Positions 26,139-37,873 of a DNA stretch of 62,509 nt are shown in pieces (the first letter of the stretch is position 1; each line of letters starts with the position of its first letter). The notes below the pieces were generated by a model. The model made no database searches. It was not told the origin of the DNA and saw only the letters and a program-made list of their open reading frames with translations. Both the position numbers and the translations under genes were made by a program. Source of the stretch: Syntrophobacteraceae bacterium (GTDB taxonomy: Bacteria; Desulfobacterota; Syntrophobacteria; Syntrophobacterales; Syntrophobacteraceae); the NCBI GenBank assembly GCA_013314815.1, contig JABUEY010000005.1, positions 1-62,509 of the forward strand, in the 5' to 3' direction.

Positions 26139-27700
26139 GGCTCACTGCTCTGGGTGCTCGATGCCCTGGAATCCACGGAAGCCGGCGGTTTCAGGACGGC
26201 AAGAAAGGCGTCACGCTGCTTCTCGAAGTCCTGGCGTTGAGCTCTGGGCAAGGTTTGAACGGGAGGAAAGTCCGTTCGGAGGTAATTGACCGGCTTGCCG
26301 TTCCTGGTCATGCGAAAATCGAGAAAGGGTGCGGTTCCGGAATCCGTCGTGCCGACCAGGCCGATCACCTCTCCCTGCGCTACTTTGCTCCCTTTTCTTA
26401 TGTTCTTTCCGTACCCGGAAAGTTGACCGTAAAAGGTCTTATAGCCTCCCTTGTGGCTGATTTCGATAAAGCGGCCGTTGCGGGGATTGCGTCCGAGGAT
26501 CGAAACGGTGCCTTCCCCCACGGAGCTTACGGGGGTTCCTTTAGGAGCGGCATAATCGACGCCCAGGTGAGGCCTGTAGATTTTCAGAACAGGGCGAAGG
26601 GGCTTGTAGCTGGTTGCAGAGATAACGCGGCGAAAATAGAGGGGACTCTTGAGGAACTGCTTTCGCAGTGAAGCACCCTTTGCGTCGAAGTATTCCTTCG
26701 AACCGTCGGGCAATTCGTAGAGAAATGCCTGGATTCGCCTCGATCCGGCGGACATTTCGGCTGCAAGGATCCTCCCGCCCGGTGCCTTCCTGCCTCTTTT
26801 CACCAGTTCCTCGAAATGTACAATGAAGGTGTCTCCATCCTGAAGGTCGAAGTTGATGTCCATGTCCCAGGAGAAGATGTCACCGAGATCCGGAATGAGT
26901 TCTGCCGGAAGACCGGCTCCTATGCAGGAGTCATAGAAGTTGTCGGAATAGGCTCCCCGCAGTGTGGAAGTAAAGGGTACCGGCAGATCGCCGTCGTTTC
27001 TCGATATCCAATTATCGCCGGTTCTGAGCAGGGAAAAGGTAGGGCCGGAAACGGCGGAAAGGACGAACCTGACCGGCTCGTGATCCTGGCGGGAAACATA
27101 AACAGTCATTTCGTCGTCCGGCTTGAGCTGCACAGGGCAGTCGGAGCCTCGGCAGGATTTTTCCACCTGCTGAGCCAGCCCCGAGGATAAGCCAAGATTC
27201 TCGAAAACCTGTTCGAACGTCTCGCCGGCACGGACCGTGTGGCTCTTCACGATAAAACGATTCATGTAGTTCGATCGAAATTCGAAGGAATCCGGGTAGT
27301 CCAATGACAGGACTGCAGGCTGTTCATCGGCCTGGGGAGGCCGTACGGCCTGGTCCGGCGGGGGCGCATCCGGGGGCCGGAGAAAATGATACGAGGCGGC
27401 CGCAGCCAATAGAATCAACGCAACGGCACAGATGTACCTGCCGCGGATGATCCGTCTTCTTGGGAGTCTGTGTTCCGGTCTGCCCGGGATCGTTCTAACC
27501 ACCAGTCTCTTCATGGAGACAGCCAGTGAGTGCCGGTCTCTGCCGGTCTGTAGTCGACTGAGCCATTCCTTGTCCGGTTGGGAGTGTGAGAGTATTGGGT
27601 CCGAGAACCTCTGCCACAGCGCCCCTCCGAATTCATCATTCAAAGATTCTGCCGAACGGAAGCCAGGGTCGATGTGAGCCGACATTTCGCCAGTCATTTC
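26135..27700 (-). CDS. M23/LytM-domain envelope protein with degenerate active site
   Basis: 521-residue bitopic or secreted protein. A transmembrane helix lies at about 90-108, after a basic cytoplasmic stretch. A LysM/OapA-like segment (SHTVRAGETFEQVFENLGLS) and a middle domain precede the C-terminal LytM domain. The first metal motif HLGVD is present (H378, D382). The second motif, normally H-L-H-F, reads APFLDFRM, so neither expected histidine (positions 459 and 461) is there. It may regulate amidases or bind glycan rather than cut, as EnvC/NlpD-type proteins do. The start is uncertain: no ATG has a good Shine-Dalgarno; 27700 or 27685 fit best. Confidence 0.82.
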   Translation of the reverse strand, partial: EMTGEMSAHIDPGFRSAESLNDEFGGALWQRFSDPILSHSQPDKEWLSRLQTGRDRHSLAVSMKRLVVRTIPGRPEHRLPRRRIIRGRYICAVALILLAAAASYHFLRPPDAPPPDQAVRPPQADEQPAVLSLDYPDSFEFRSNYMNRFIVKSHTVRAGETFEQVFENLGLSSGLAQQVEKSCRGSDCPVQLKPDDEMTVYVSRQDHEPVRFVLSAVSGPTFSLLRTGDNWISRNDGDLPVPFTSTLRGAYSDNFYDSCIGAGLPAELIPDLGDIFSWDMDINFDLQDGDTFIVHFEELVKRGRKAPGGRILAAEMSAGSRRIQAFLYELPDGSKEYFDAKGASLRKQFLKSPLYFRRVISATSYKPLRPVLKIYRPHLGVDYAAPKGTPVSSVGEGTVSILGRNPRNGRFIEISHKGGYKTFYGQLSGYGKNIRKGSKVAQGEVIGLVGTTDSGTAPFLDFRMTRNGKPVNYLRTDFPPVQTLPRAQRQDFEKQRDAFLAVLKPPASVDSRASSTQSSEP

Positions 27701-28025
27701 TAATAACACAGGGGGAAGGACAAGGTCAAAAGCAAAAGGCACGACGGATCACGAACAGATGCGGCATGCCTGGTGACACGAGCTTCCTTCCAACTGCCAG
27801 CACGTGGATCTGCCGATCCGTCGAAGACGGTTCGACATACATATTCACTTCCCGCAGGGAGGATCATCCAAATAACGAGCAGCCGGTCTGAAGCTCACAA
27901 GAAAATAGGAGCCAGGCTCGCACTGCTGAAGAGCGATGCACCCCGGTTCGTTTGGCGCTTCTTCGTCATGAACCTGAGTGGAAATTCGAGTCGAAGATAA
28001 ATTCCTCCAGCATCCTCTCACAGAA
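27701..28025. other. Intergenic gap upstream of the M23-family gene
   Basis: These 325 bases hold the 5' region of the reverse-strand M23-family gene. Short open frames on both strands show no ribosome binding site or domain, and nothing else was recognised. Confidence 0.3.
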
Positions 28026-28209
28026 CGCCTACCCGGACAGTTGTCGCACAAAGGTGACCCCTGTTTTCCACGAGGTTTATGCAATCATTTATTCGGGCTA
28101 TGGTAATCTTATATTGGGTCTGCCCATTCAATCGGAGTTTATTCCTGGCTCGGCCTGTTTTGATGGTTGCTTGTAAGCCCACGGCTCATTGAGGTTTTCC
28201 GGATGAATT
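28026..28209. repeat. Dispersed intergenic repeat, divergent copy 1
   Basis: The left end CCCGGACAGTTGTCGCACAA (starting 28032) matches the end shared by the copies at 36457-36973, 48481-48653, 59084-59221 and 60914-61343. A right-end-like CCGGATGAA occurs at 28199-28207. The interior is too diverged to align confidently, so only the left end is certain. Confidence 0.45.
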
Positions 28210-28561
28210 GCAAAATCACGATATCTGTATGAATGGTATTTGCCGGGAATGTTCCTTTTGTAGACTCTGTCAAAAGGGACGTTTTCAGCGGAGGCTTCCC
28301 GCTTTAGATGAAACTGCACGGGGCACTTCCGTGACAGTCGGGCACGGGTCATGTATTGTGATGTGGGATGGAACGTTACCTGTATCGATAAATGCATCGG
28401 TATCCAGGTCGGTTTTCCGCATTTGTACCGCCTGAACCAACATTTCGAGTCCATGCGGACATGTGAAGTCCTTCTCAGCAGAATTTGACGTTCGGTCGGA
28501 ATCAATCGGGCCGAAAAGGCATAAAAATGTTGATTGACGCAGGTTTCTGGTTATTTAGTGC
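28210..28561. other. AT-richer intergenic stretch
   Basis: About 350 bases, visibly less GC-rich than the neighbouring genes, upstream of the HU promoter. A reverse-strand open frame crosses it but has no ribosome binding site and no recognisable content. It could be an upstream regulatory region or an old insertion; nothing specific is seen. Confidence 0.3.
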
Positions 28562-28589
28562 TTGCTATGCATGTCGAGGTTAGTATAAT
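28562..28589 (+). promoter_or_regulatory. Probable sigma-70 promoter of the HU gene
   Basis: TTGCTA at 28562-28567 and a perfect TATAAT at 28584-28589 are separated by 16 bases. They lie about 105 bases upstream of the HU start at 28695 in an AT-rich patch. Confidence 0.55.
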
Positions 28590-28694
28590 TGCCTCCAATT
28601 AAGGGGCTGGGGAACAGGGGTATTTGAAGTGGGCGCCCTGTTCCTTTTAATGGATGGAGTTGGTTTCAGTGCATTGTTCAAGGAGGAGGATCAC

Positions 28695-28967
28695 ATGACG
28701 AAGGCCGATTTGATTGTCAAGATAGCTGACGGCTCAGGCATCACGAAGGCCGCGGCGGAGAAGGCGCTAAACAGTTTCGTCGCAGCGGTGAGCGAGGCGC
28801 TTGCCAATGGAGACAAGATTACACTGGTAGGGTTCGGCACCTTTGACGTGGCGACCAGGTCGCAGCGGGAAGGACGAAATCCGAGAACCGGTGAAACGAT
28901 CACGATACCCTCCTCCAAGGTTGTCCGTTTCAAGGCGGGAAACAAGTTGAAGGAAACCATAAAATAA
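28695..28967 (+). CDS. HU family DNA-binding protein
   Basis: 90-residue nucleoid protein that bends DNA as a dimer. It starts MTKADLIVKIAD and has the helix-turn-helix-like AAAEKALNSFVAAVSEALANG, the conserved VGFGTFDVATRSQREGRNPRTG that forms the DNA-contacting arm, and the SSKVVRFKAGNKLKE end. AAGGAGGAG upstream fixes the start at 28695 rather than an in-frame ATG 66 bases earlier. A second HU-type gene lies at 32906-33205 on the other strand; this copy has the shorter, HU-like C-terminus. Confidence 0.95.
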   Translation: MTKADLIVKIADGSGITKAAAEKALNSFVAAVSEALANGDKITLVGFGTFDVATRSQREGRNPRTGETITIPSSKVVRFKAGNKLKETIK

Positions 28968-29062
28968 GAAGGTCTAGGATTCCGGGTTCCGGTGGAAATG
29001 GAGACACCTGAGCCTGGGTCCTGATCGGTTCTTGTGCCGGCTGAACCCGATGCGCCATCCCG

Positions 29063-32070
<3,008 letters not shown>

Positions 32071-32104
32071 TGTATCGGGAAGCCCCGGAACAGCGAGGGA
32101 AGTG

Positions 32105-32383
32105 ATGAGTAAACGCAGGGTTCATGTTTGGATAAGTGGAAGGGTCCAGGGAGTGTTTTTTAGATCATTTACCCGGGACACTGCGAACAGGCTCGGTGTG
32201 AAAGGATGGGTGAGAAATCTCCCGGACAACAGAGTGGAGGCTGTTTTTGAGGGGGATTCGGACAGGGTGGACCGTATGGTCGCGTGGTGCCACGAAGGAA
32301 GCCCATACGGCAGGGTGGAAGGTGTTCATGCGGAAGAGGAGGCGTACACGGGCGAATTCAAAAGATTTGACATTGTCTTCTAA
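32105..32383 (+). CDS. acyP: Acylphosphatase
   Basis: 92-residue acylphosphatase that hydrolyses the carboxyl-phosphate bond of acyl phosphates. The catalytic arginine is R20 in SGRVQGVFFR and the catalytic asparagine N38 in GWVRNLPDNRVEAVFEG. Length and the closing FKRFDIVF strand are typical. ATG 32105 follows GAGGGAAGTG. It lies 34 bases after ligA and 15 bases before a small membrane-protein gene, so the three are likely one transcript. Confidence 0.93.
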   Translation: MSKRRVHVWISGRVQGVFFRSFTRDTANRLGVKGWVRNLPDNRVEAVFEGDSDRVDRMVAWCHEGSPYGRVEGVHAEEEAYTGEFKRFDIVF

Positions 32384-32398
32384 AAGAGGGAGCCGGAA

Positions 32399-32728
32399 TT
32401 GCGGGAATACTGGGATCGCCTGGTTCAGTTCCTTTCTCAGAACGACCTGCCCACTCTTGTCCGGTCACTTCGTGATGTCGACTGGGCGGAAACGACTCGA
32501 AGCCCCTTTTTCTGGATGGTGACCCTACTCGTCCTGGTTGTCCTTGTCTGGAGAAAACAGATCCGCCTGATCATTTTGATGGCGTCTGTCTGGGCTTTTC
32601 TCATGCTGCTGCCGTACGTGATCCCTCCCGAAGAGGGGGCGATTCCCCTGAGGGATCTTCTCGTTTTCGTGGGAGGGACCCTGATGCTGGTGGTGATAAA
32701 CCTCTATGTTTTCTTCATGCGTGAATGA
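32399..32728 (+). CDS. Small membrane protein of unknown function
   Basis: 109 residues with hydrophobic helices at about 39-51, 55-72 and 88-105, separated by short basic or acidic turns (WRKQIR, PPEEGA). The N-terminal 35 residues are amphipathic and charged. The start is TTG at 32399, supported by GAGGGAG eight bases upstream; no nearby ATG gives the same product. The family was not recognised. Close spacing after acylphosphatase suggests co-transcription with it and ligA. Confidence 0.7.
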   Translation: MREYWDRLVQFLSQNDLPTLVRSLRDVDWAETTRSPFFWMVTLLVLVVLVWRKQIRLIILMASVWAFLMLLPYVIPPEEGAIPLRDLLVFVGGTLMLVVINLYVFFMRE

Positions 32729-32905
32729 AGAAGACCGTTGCTGCACAGTTTATTGATGGCGCCGGGTGCTGAAGGGTACTCGATCGAGGTTCAATTGATT
32801 GAATTCAGAGTGACACGCAAGAGTGTTCTCTTTGAAAGAAGGCGAAGTGTTGCTTGAATATCGGGCGCACGCACGAGCTTCGGTCACCGGGTACGAGCAT
32901 CGAGA

Positions 32906-33205
32906 TCAGGACTTGGGTTCAGGAGGGGTGCTTCCGTTCACTCGCTCCTTCAGTTCCTTACCCACCTTGAAAAACGGCAGTTTCTTGGCGCTTACTTCGA
33001 TGAGTTCGCCGGTCTTCGGGTTTCTTCCCTTGTAGCCTTCATAGTTCTTGACCTTGAAGCTTCCAAAGCCCCTGATTTCCAGGCGGTCCGACCTGATGAG
33101 GGCCTGTTCCATGCTCTGGAAAGCAACGTTGACCGCCGTCTCAGCAGCCTTCAGGGTTATACCTTCTGCCTTGGCCAACGTTTCGATGAGTTCGCTCTTG
33201 GTCAT
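32906..33205 (-). CDS. HU/IHF family DNA-binding protein
   Basis: 99-residue second HU-type protein. MTKSELIETLA, AAETAVNVAFQSMEQALIRSDRLEIRGFGSF and YKGRNPKTGELIEVSAKKLPFFKVGKELKE are typical. The RGFGSFKV core and longer proline-containing C-terminus (NGSTPPEPKS) lean towards IHF-like members. AAGGAG eight bases upstream of ATG 33205 favours this start over a GTG three codons earlier. It lies 31 bases upstream of the end-to-start order with serS (serS begins at 34514 and ends just before it), so the two may share a reverse-strand transcript. Confidence 0.93.
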   Translation of the reverse strand: MTKSELIETLAKAEGITLKAAETAVNVAFQSMEQALIRSDRLEIRGFGSFKVKNYEGYKGRNPKTGELIEVSAKKLPFFKVGKELKERVNGSTPPEPKS

Positions 33206-33236
33206 GTTGATCACTCCTTGATGAAATGAGTCGGTT

Positions 33237-34514
33237 TCAGACTTTTGCTATCTTTTCCGTATTCGAGAGGTAAGGACGCAGAACAGGGGGAACGACCACG
33301 GTCCCGTCCGGCTGTTGATAGTTCTCCAGAATGGCCACCAGGGTACGACCCACCGCCAGCCCGGAACCGTTGAGAGTATGGACCAGCTCCGTTTTGCTCT
33401 GTCCTTTGCGACGAAACCGGATATTTGCGCGCCTTGCCTGGAAGTCTTCAAAATTGCTGCACGAGGAGATTTCTCTGTACGTGTTCTGACCGGGGAGCCA
33501 GACTTCGATGTCGTAAGTCTTGGACGCGGAAAAACCCATGTCTCCCGTACAGAGAACGACCACGCGATAGTGCAGGCCGAGTTCCTGGAGTATGGTTTCA
33601 GCGTTGGAAAGGAGTGATTCGAGTTCCTGGTAGGATGTCTCCGGCCTGCTGAGTTTGACGAGTTCCACCTTGTTGAACTGGTGTTGGCGGATGAGGCCTC
33701 GAGTGTCCTTGCCGTAGGATCCGGCTTCGGAGCGGAAGCAGGGAGTGAAAGCCGTGTAGAGCCTGGGGAGCTGTTCTTCGTCGAGGATCTCGCCCGCGTG
33801 AATGTTGGTTACGGGGACTTCCGCAGTGGGCACGAGGTAGTAGTCGCGTCCTTCCAGCTTGAAGAGGTCTTCCTTAAACTTGGGAAGCTGACCGGTGCCC
33901 ACCAGGCTTGTGCTGTTCACCATGAAAGGAGGGAGCACTTCCGTGTAGCCGTGCCTGGATGTGTGGACATCGAGCATGAAGGTGATGAGAGCCCTCTCCA
34001 GGGCGGCGCCCATCCCCCAGTAAAGGGCGAACCGAGCGCCGGTCATCTTAGCGGCCCGCTCGAAATCGAGAATGCCCAGCGATTCTCCGATTTCCCAGTG
34101 GGGCTTTGGATCAAAATCGAAGGTGGGAGGAGTCCCCCATTTCTTTACGAGACGATTATCGTTTTCGTCGCTTCCCACGGGGACAGATTCGTGGGGCATG
34201 TTGGGAATGAGCAAAAGAAAATCGCTGAATTCCTGGTCAACAGCAGACAGATCCTGATCCAGCGCCTTGATCCTCTGGGAAACCTGCCGCATTTCTTCGA
34301 TGCGGTCCGAAGCATCCGTCTTTTCTCTCTTCAGCCGTGAAATCTCCTCGGAAGCCGTATTGCGAAGGTACTTCAGTTCCTCGACCTCCTTGAGAACGCG
34401 CCTCCTTTTCTGATCCAGATCCAACAGCGGAGTCAGGTCCATATCCAACCGGCGGTCCTGCAGCATCCGGGTGATCCGGTCGGCATTGTCGCGTACGAAC
34501 TTGAGATCTAACAT
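33237..34514 (-). CDS. serS: Seryl-tRNA synthetase
   Basis: Charges tRNA-Ser with serine. The 425-residue product has the N-terminal long antiparallel coiled coil that contacts the tRNA variable arm (about residues 30-100), then the class II core: motif 2 with [21 protein letters not shown] and motif 3 [26 protein letters not shown] and LPPFMVN are also typical. The ATG at 34514 begins the canonical [11 protein letters not shown] candidate promoter lies about 70 bases upstream. Confidence 0.97.
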   Translation of the reverse strand: MLDLKFVRDNADRITRMLQDRRLDMDLTPLLDLDQKRRRVLKEVEELKYLRNTASEEISRLKREKTDASDRIEEMRQVSQRIKALDQDLSAVDQEFSDFLLLIPNMPHESVPVGSDENDNRLVKKWGTPPTFDFDPKPHWEIGESLGILDFERAAKMTGARFALYWGMGAALERALITFMLDVHTSRHGYTEVLPPFMVNSTSLVGTGQLPKFKEDLFKLEGRDYYLVPTAEVPVTNIHAGEILDEEQLPRLYTAFTPCFRSEAGSYGKDTRGLIRQHQFNKVELVKLSRPETSYQELESLLSNAETILQELGLHYRVVVLCTGDMGFSASKTYDIEVWLPGQNTYREISSCSNFEDFQARRANIRFRRKGQSKTELVHTLNGSGLAVGRTLVAILENYQQPDGTVVVPPVLRPYLSNTEKIAKV

Positions 34515-34584
34515 TGAAGGCTTTCCTTTCGACGTGGGTCGAAAATGTGTTTTCCCAGGATTTCAAGAAGTTGAAGTCTGTGCT

Positions 34585-34613
34585 TCTTAACATTTTCGGG
34601 ATGCCCTTGTCAA
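34585..34613 (-). promoter_or_regulatory. Candidate promoter of serS
   Basis: On the reverse strand a perfect TTGACA (34613-34608), a 17-base spacer and a weaker TTAAGA (34590-34585) precede serS. A short inverted repeat (AAGAAG and CTTCTT) spans 34566-34589, overlapping the -10 element and the region downstream of it. Confidence 0.4.
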
Positions 34614-34877
34614 TTCCTTTAGAGAAGCTCCCGCACGATATTCTTGAAAAAAGCCGCACTGTTATGTCTTCCACGGCTCCAGCCGGGAGGCGAAACAGTC
34701 CTCCTCGCTTCCATTCACCACAGACGTCAATTGAAAAGGGGCGGGTGAGTGATCCGAACACCTGCCGCGACCGAAGGCTGGTTCGACGCAGTCCGGGAAA
34801 CACCGGCCGCCGGATCCAGGTGCATGCCCGTGTGTAAAACCGCCGCGAAGATGCCCGTCCTCGGGCTGCCGAGTCCT
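34614..34877. other. Gap between serS promoter and zinc-ribbon gene
   Basis: About 260 bases downstream of the zinc-ribbon gene and upstream of serS, both on the reverse strand. Open frames are short with no ribosome binding site. No terminator hairpin with a T-run was found. Confidence 0.3.
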
Positions 34878-35642
34878 CTAATCCAGTTTGGCGCTGATCA
34901 CTTCGACACTGTAATCATTGAGAGAGTGCAGTTCGGGCAGATTATGAAAGACCAGCATGAAAGGGACTCGCGTTGAAGACGGAATGTGGACGTTTTTCAA
35001 GTTCCTGCCCTCTCTGTTCATCATGTGATTCTGTATTTCGGATATGCTGAACCGGGAAACTTCGTCTCTTGTCATCATGTTCCCGGGGTAACATCTCTGA
35101 GTCTGGGCGACTTCGTTGTTTGCGGTATAGAGTTTGCCTTCCACCAGGACGAAACTGACGGCTTTGGGAGATTCGTTGACGACTTCTCCTTCCACGACAA
35201 AGATCTGACCCGCATGAGCGTTTTCAAGAAAGTACGCCTGCAGGGTGTCCATGATGCTCACAGGAAGCTGGATTCCGTCTTTTCGGCCGATTTTCCCCCG
35301 CTCGGAGTCGATGGAAGATCCGTTCCAGTCGACAAGCCAGAAGACCCCAACCACCAGGAGAAGCAGCGAAAGGCCCAGGACGAGCACCTGCTTGAGCGGT
35401 AGCCCTGCCTTCATTTTTCGGGGCGGCGGGGGAATATACGGAGGAGGCGGCGCAGTCGTGTACCCGGCCGTCTCGGAAAACTCGTCCGCCAGGTCAACGT
35501 GAACGACCAAATCTTCCTCTTCGGGGTGCGTAACAGTAAAGACATGACCGCAGCGCGAACATCGCACCCTGCTCCTGGGTCCCTTGAGGCGTTCAGGATC
35601 AAGGCGAAATTTCGTATTGCAGGATTCACAGGCAACAATCAT
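34878..35642 (-). CDS. Zinc-ribbon, single-pass membrane protein (DUF3426-like)
   Basis: 254 residues. The N-terminal MJ0042-type zinc ribbon (CESCNTKFRLDPERL...VRCSRCGHVF, two CxxC pairs) is followed by an acidic/proline linker (PPPPYIPPPPRK), a transmembrane helix at about 88-105 (VLVLGLSLLLLVVGVFWLV) and an extracytoplasmic domain carrying a V-x-G-x-V-x-N element (FVVEGEVVNESPKAV), as in DUF3426 proteins. This architecture is widespread in deltaproteobacteria; function is unknown. The ATG at 35642 is the only sensible start, since the ribbon begins at residue 5. It follows hpt on the reverse strand. Confidence 0.82.
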   Translation of the reverse strand: MIVACESCNTKFRLDPERLKGPRSRVRCSRCGHVFTVTHPEEEDLVVHVDLADEFSETAGYTTAPPPPYIPPPPRKMKAGLPLKQVLVLGLSLLLLVVGVFWLVDWNGSSIDSERGKIGRKDGIQLPVSIMDTLQAYFLENAHAGQIFVVEGEVVNESPKAVSFVLVEGKLYTANNEVAQTQRCYPGNMMTRDEVSRFSISEIQNHMMNREGRNLKNVHIPSSTRVPFMLVFHNLPELHSLNDYSVEVISAKLD

Positions 35643-35754
35643 TTGTAATTATCCTTTCTCGCTGCATGCGGCCGCCGGTATGCCGGTCCTAATCATCCAG
35701 GTGATGTGTCGAGCCCGAACCCGTGGATTTTGGCAAAGCTTGACAGAATGTGAA

Positions 35755-36282
35755 CTAGTCGAAGAGAACTTCATATATCGCAGGGAGGTTTCTGTGTCTT
35801 TCCGAGTAGTCCAGGCCGTATCCCACAAGAAAACCCTTTTCGAGGGAAATCCCCACATAGTCAAGGGAGAGATTCACGCGGCGGCGTTCGGATTTGTCGA
35901 TCAGGGCACATACCTTTACGGATTCGGGTTCAAGGTGTTGCAGGTGATCGAGGAACCATTTCAGTGTGATGCCGGTGTCCACGATGTCTTCCACCACCAG
36001 TACATGCCGGCCGTGCACGGAGACTTCCAGGTCTTTCGTCATTCTTACGATTCCGCTGGTTTCCGATTGATCCCCATAGCTCGCAAGCCTGACGAAATCG
36101 AGGGTAAGAGCAGGGGCCAGTTTTCGAACGAGGTCAGCAAGGAAGATGAAGGATCCCTTCAGGATTCCCACGACAATGAGAGACTTGCCCTCGTAGTCCC
36201 GATTGATTCGAAGAGCCAGATCGTCCACGCATTTCACCAGTTCTTCTGAGGATATCAGCGGCACAAGCCGGTAATTTTCCAT
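35755..36282 (-). CDS. hpt: Hypoxanthine phosphoribosyltransferase
   Basis: 175-residue purine salvage enzyme making IMP (and usually GMP) from the free base and PRPP. The PRPP loop is VVEDIVDTGIT (E98-T104 region), preceded by VGILKGSFIFLADLVR and the flexible-loop region RLASYGDQSETSG. The C-terminal FLVGYGLDYSERHRNLP is characteristic of bacterial Hpt. GGGGAGGCGGA directly before ATG 36282 sets the start; an in-frame upstream extension is not family-like. Confidence 0.94.
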   Translation of the reverse strand: MENYRLVPLISSEELVKCVDDLALRINRDYEGKSLIVVGILKGSFIFLADLVRKLAPALTLDFVRLASYGDQSETSGIVRMTKDLEVSVHGRHVLVVEDIVDTGITLKWFLDHLQHLEPESVKVCALIDKSERRRVNLSLDYVGISLEKGFLVGYGLDYSERHRNLPAIYEVLFD

Positions 36283-36456
36283 TCCGCCTCCCCTGCAGGT
36301 CCTCGTGCATTTCCCGTCAGCCCTGTGCTTCCCGTGCATAATAGCGAAAACAAATGAAAAGATCAATGTGGATTCTTCTTAACTGTCTAAAACTATTACC
36401 TTTACATAAACGTATATCCAGGAGAAAGGTTTTTGGCCCTATCCACGACAAGTTAA

Positions 36457-36973
36457 GGTTCATCTGGCAAATGTGTACCTCCGGTGCTTTTCATGCATCC
36501 GGCGCCCTTTTTGCACAGGATCGATCTCATCCCAACATCATTCGGCATCTCAAAGTCTTCCCGCGAAGATCACCAAGTCATTCACCTGTAAGAGCAGCAC
36601 GTCATTCCCGCATAAACCCCTGCGTCATTCCCGCGAAAACGGGAATCCAGTCCCAGCGCGGATCACGCCATAAAGATCTCTCATTTCGACTCCCTGTTTC
36701 CTGGTGAATCCTTCAACCACGATCTGTTCATGATGTCCTGGCCGACGCACCAAATTCAATGTCACAGACCGACGTACAGCGTACCGTTTGGTCTGCCTGC
36801 CGTCATGTATACAAGGAACTCTTTCTCCATGCACAGTTGCTCTTCCTGGATTCCCGCCTTCGTAGGAAGGGCGCTGTTGCGGGTATGACGTTGAAATGCC
36901 CAATGAAGTTGCTGTGGGAATGACTTTGCTGCGGGTATATTCTACCTTTGTACGACAACTATCCGGGTACGCG
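36457..36973 (-). repeat. Dispersed intergenic repeat, copy 2 (longest)
   Basis: On the reverse strand it begins near 36973 with ACCCGGATAGTTGTCGTACA and ends at 36457 with CCAGATGAACC. Inside, from the start, are several TCATTCC-like iterons about 19 bases apart, the stem GAAGGCGGGAATCCAGGAAG, and GGCAGGCAGACCAAACGGTA. All of these recur in the copies at 48481 or 60914. The left third also contains forward-strand CGTCATTCCCGCGAAAACGG. It fills most of the gap between hpt and the NifU-type gene; no coding potential is seen. Confidence 0.7.
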
Positions 36974-37107
36974 TTTGCCGGGAGAATCCGAGTGGAGAGT
37001 TGCGGGCGCCGTCCCGCCGGAGAGCCGTGAAAAGTGTCTTTTCCTCATTCCTGTATTGGTGTATGGTACAAGGATTCATATCTACAATTCCGACAGGAGG
37101 AGACCGA

Positions 37108-37326
37108 ATGCGTAATAAAGTGGAAGCGGCGCTGGCAAAGATCAGGCCTATGCTCGAAAGGGACGGCGGTAGTGTCGAACTGGTCGACGTGGAGGGTTCC
37201 GTGGTGAAGGTTCGGTTGACGGGTGCGTGCAAGGGTTGCCCCATGAGCCAGATGACCCTGAAGTCCGGGATCGAGCGAATCGTCAAACAAGAAGTACCGG
37301 AAGTAACCGAAGTGAAAGCTGTCTAG
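37108..37326 (+). CDS. NifU C-terminal domain iron-sulfur scaffold protein
   Basis: 72-residue stand-alone NifU-like domain. Features are the family start VEAALAKIRPMLERDGGSVELVDVEG and the CxxC cluster-binding site in GACKGCPMSQMTLKSGIE. Such proteins carry or transfer Fe-S clusters in the cytoplasm. AGGAGG seven bases before ATG 37108 defines the start. Its 3' end converges with rlmH and no isc/suf genes are beside it. Confidence 0.92.
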   Translation: MRNKVEAALAKIRPMLERDGGSVELVDVEGSVVKVRLTGACKGCPMSQMTLKSGIERIVKQEVPEVTEVKAV

Positions 37327-37402
37327 CGCCTTGTCGCTGGAAGGCGGAAGGCCGCTTGACTTTTCGATGAAAGACGCTGTCGACGGAAGTCGGGCAGAGT
37401 CG

Positions 37403-37873
37403 TCATTTGTGATAGGGTTCCCCCCTGATAATGGTGAAGGCCCGGTAGAGTTGTTCCAGCACCACGAGGCGGGCCAGATCGTGAGGAAAAGTCATTCTTG
37501 AAAACGAAAGCAGGGAGTCCGCCCGATCCGTCAGGGTGCGGGAGACTCCCAGCGGTCCACCGACCACCATCCATACGTTGGGAGTCCCACGATCCCGCAG
37601 TCCCGCAATCAGCCCCGAAAATTCTTCCGAATCCATATGGACGCCCTTCCTGTCCCAGACAACCAAGTAGTCCTGAGTGCCGACGAGCTTCAACATGCGG
37701 TGGCTTTCCCGTTCACGGACCGCATCGTCTCTTGTTGCCGCAGTGATTCTTTCCGCTTTTACCAGGTGCACCGCTACGGGGATATAGTGGCGGATCCTTT
37801 GGAGATAACGTTCCGCTGCCGAATGCATATCCTGAAAAGCTGTCTTGCCGACAAACACGAGGTTAAGGCGCAT
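37403..37873 (-). CDS. rlmH: 23S rRNA pseudouridine-1915 N3-methyltransferase
   Basis: SPOUT-fold methyltransferase of 156 residues, the family's usual length. Motifs are [10 protein letters not shown] at the start, YLVVWDRKGVHMDSEEFS, VWMVVGGPLGVS (knot, SAM site) and FPHDLARLVVLEQLYRAFTI ending in YHK. It methylates the ribosomal helix 69 pseudouridine. The start at 37873 overlaps the end of tlyA by 11 bases, so two rRNA methyltransferases are adjacent and likely co-translated. Confidence 0.95.
   Translation of the reverse strand: MRLNLVFVGKTAFQDMHSAAERYLQRIRHYIPVAVHLVKAERITAATRDDAVRERESHRMLKLVGTQDYLVVWDRKGVHMDSEEFSGLIAGLRDRGTPNVWMVVGGPLGVSRTLTDRADSLLSFSRMTFPHDLARLVVLEQLYRAFTIIRGEPYHK

Noticed and set aside
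36595-36655. Clustered GTCATTCCCGC words considered as a CRISPR array
   Set aside because: Unit spacing is irregular, spacers are not unique 30-40-mers, no cas genes are present, and the words belong to the dispersed repeat family.
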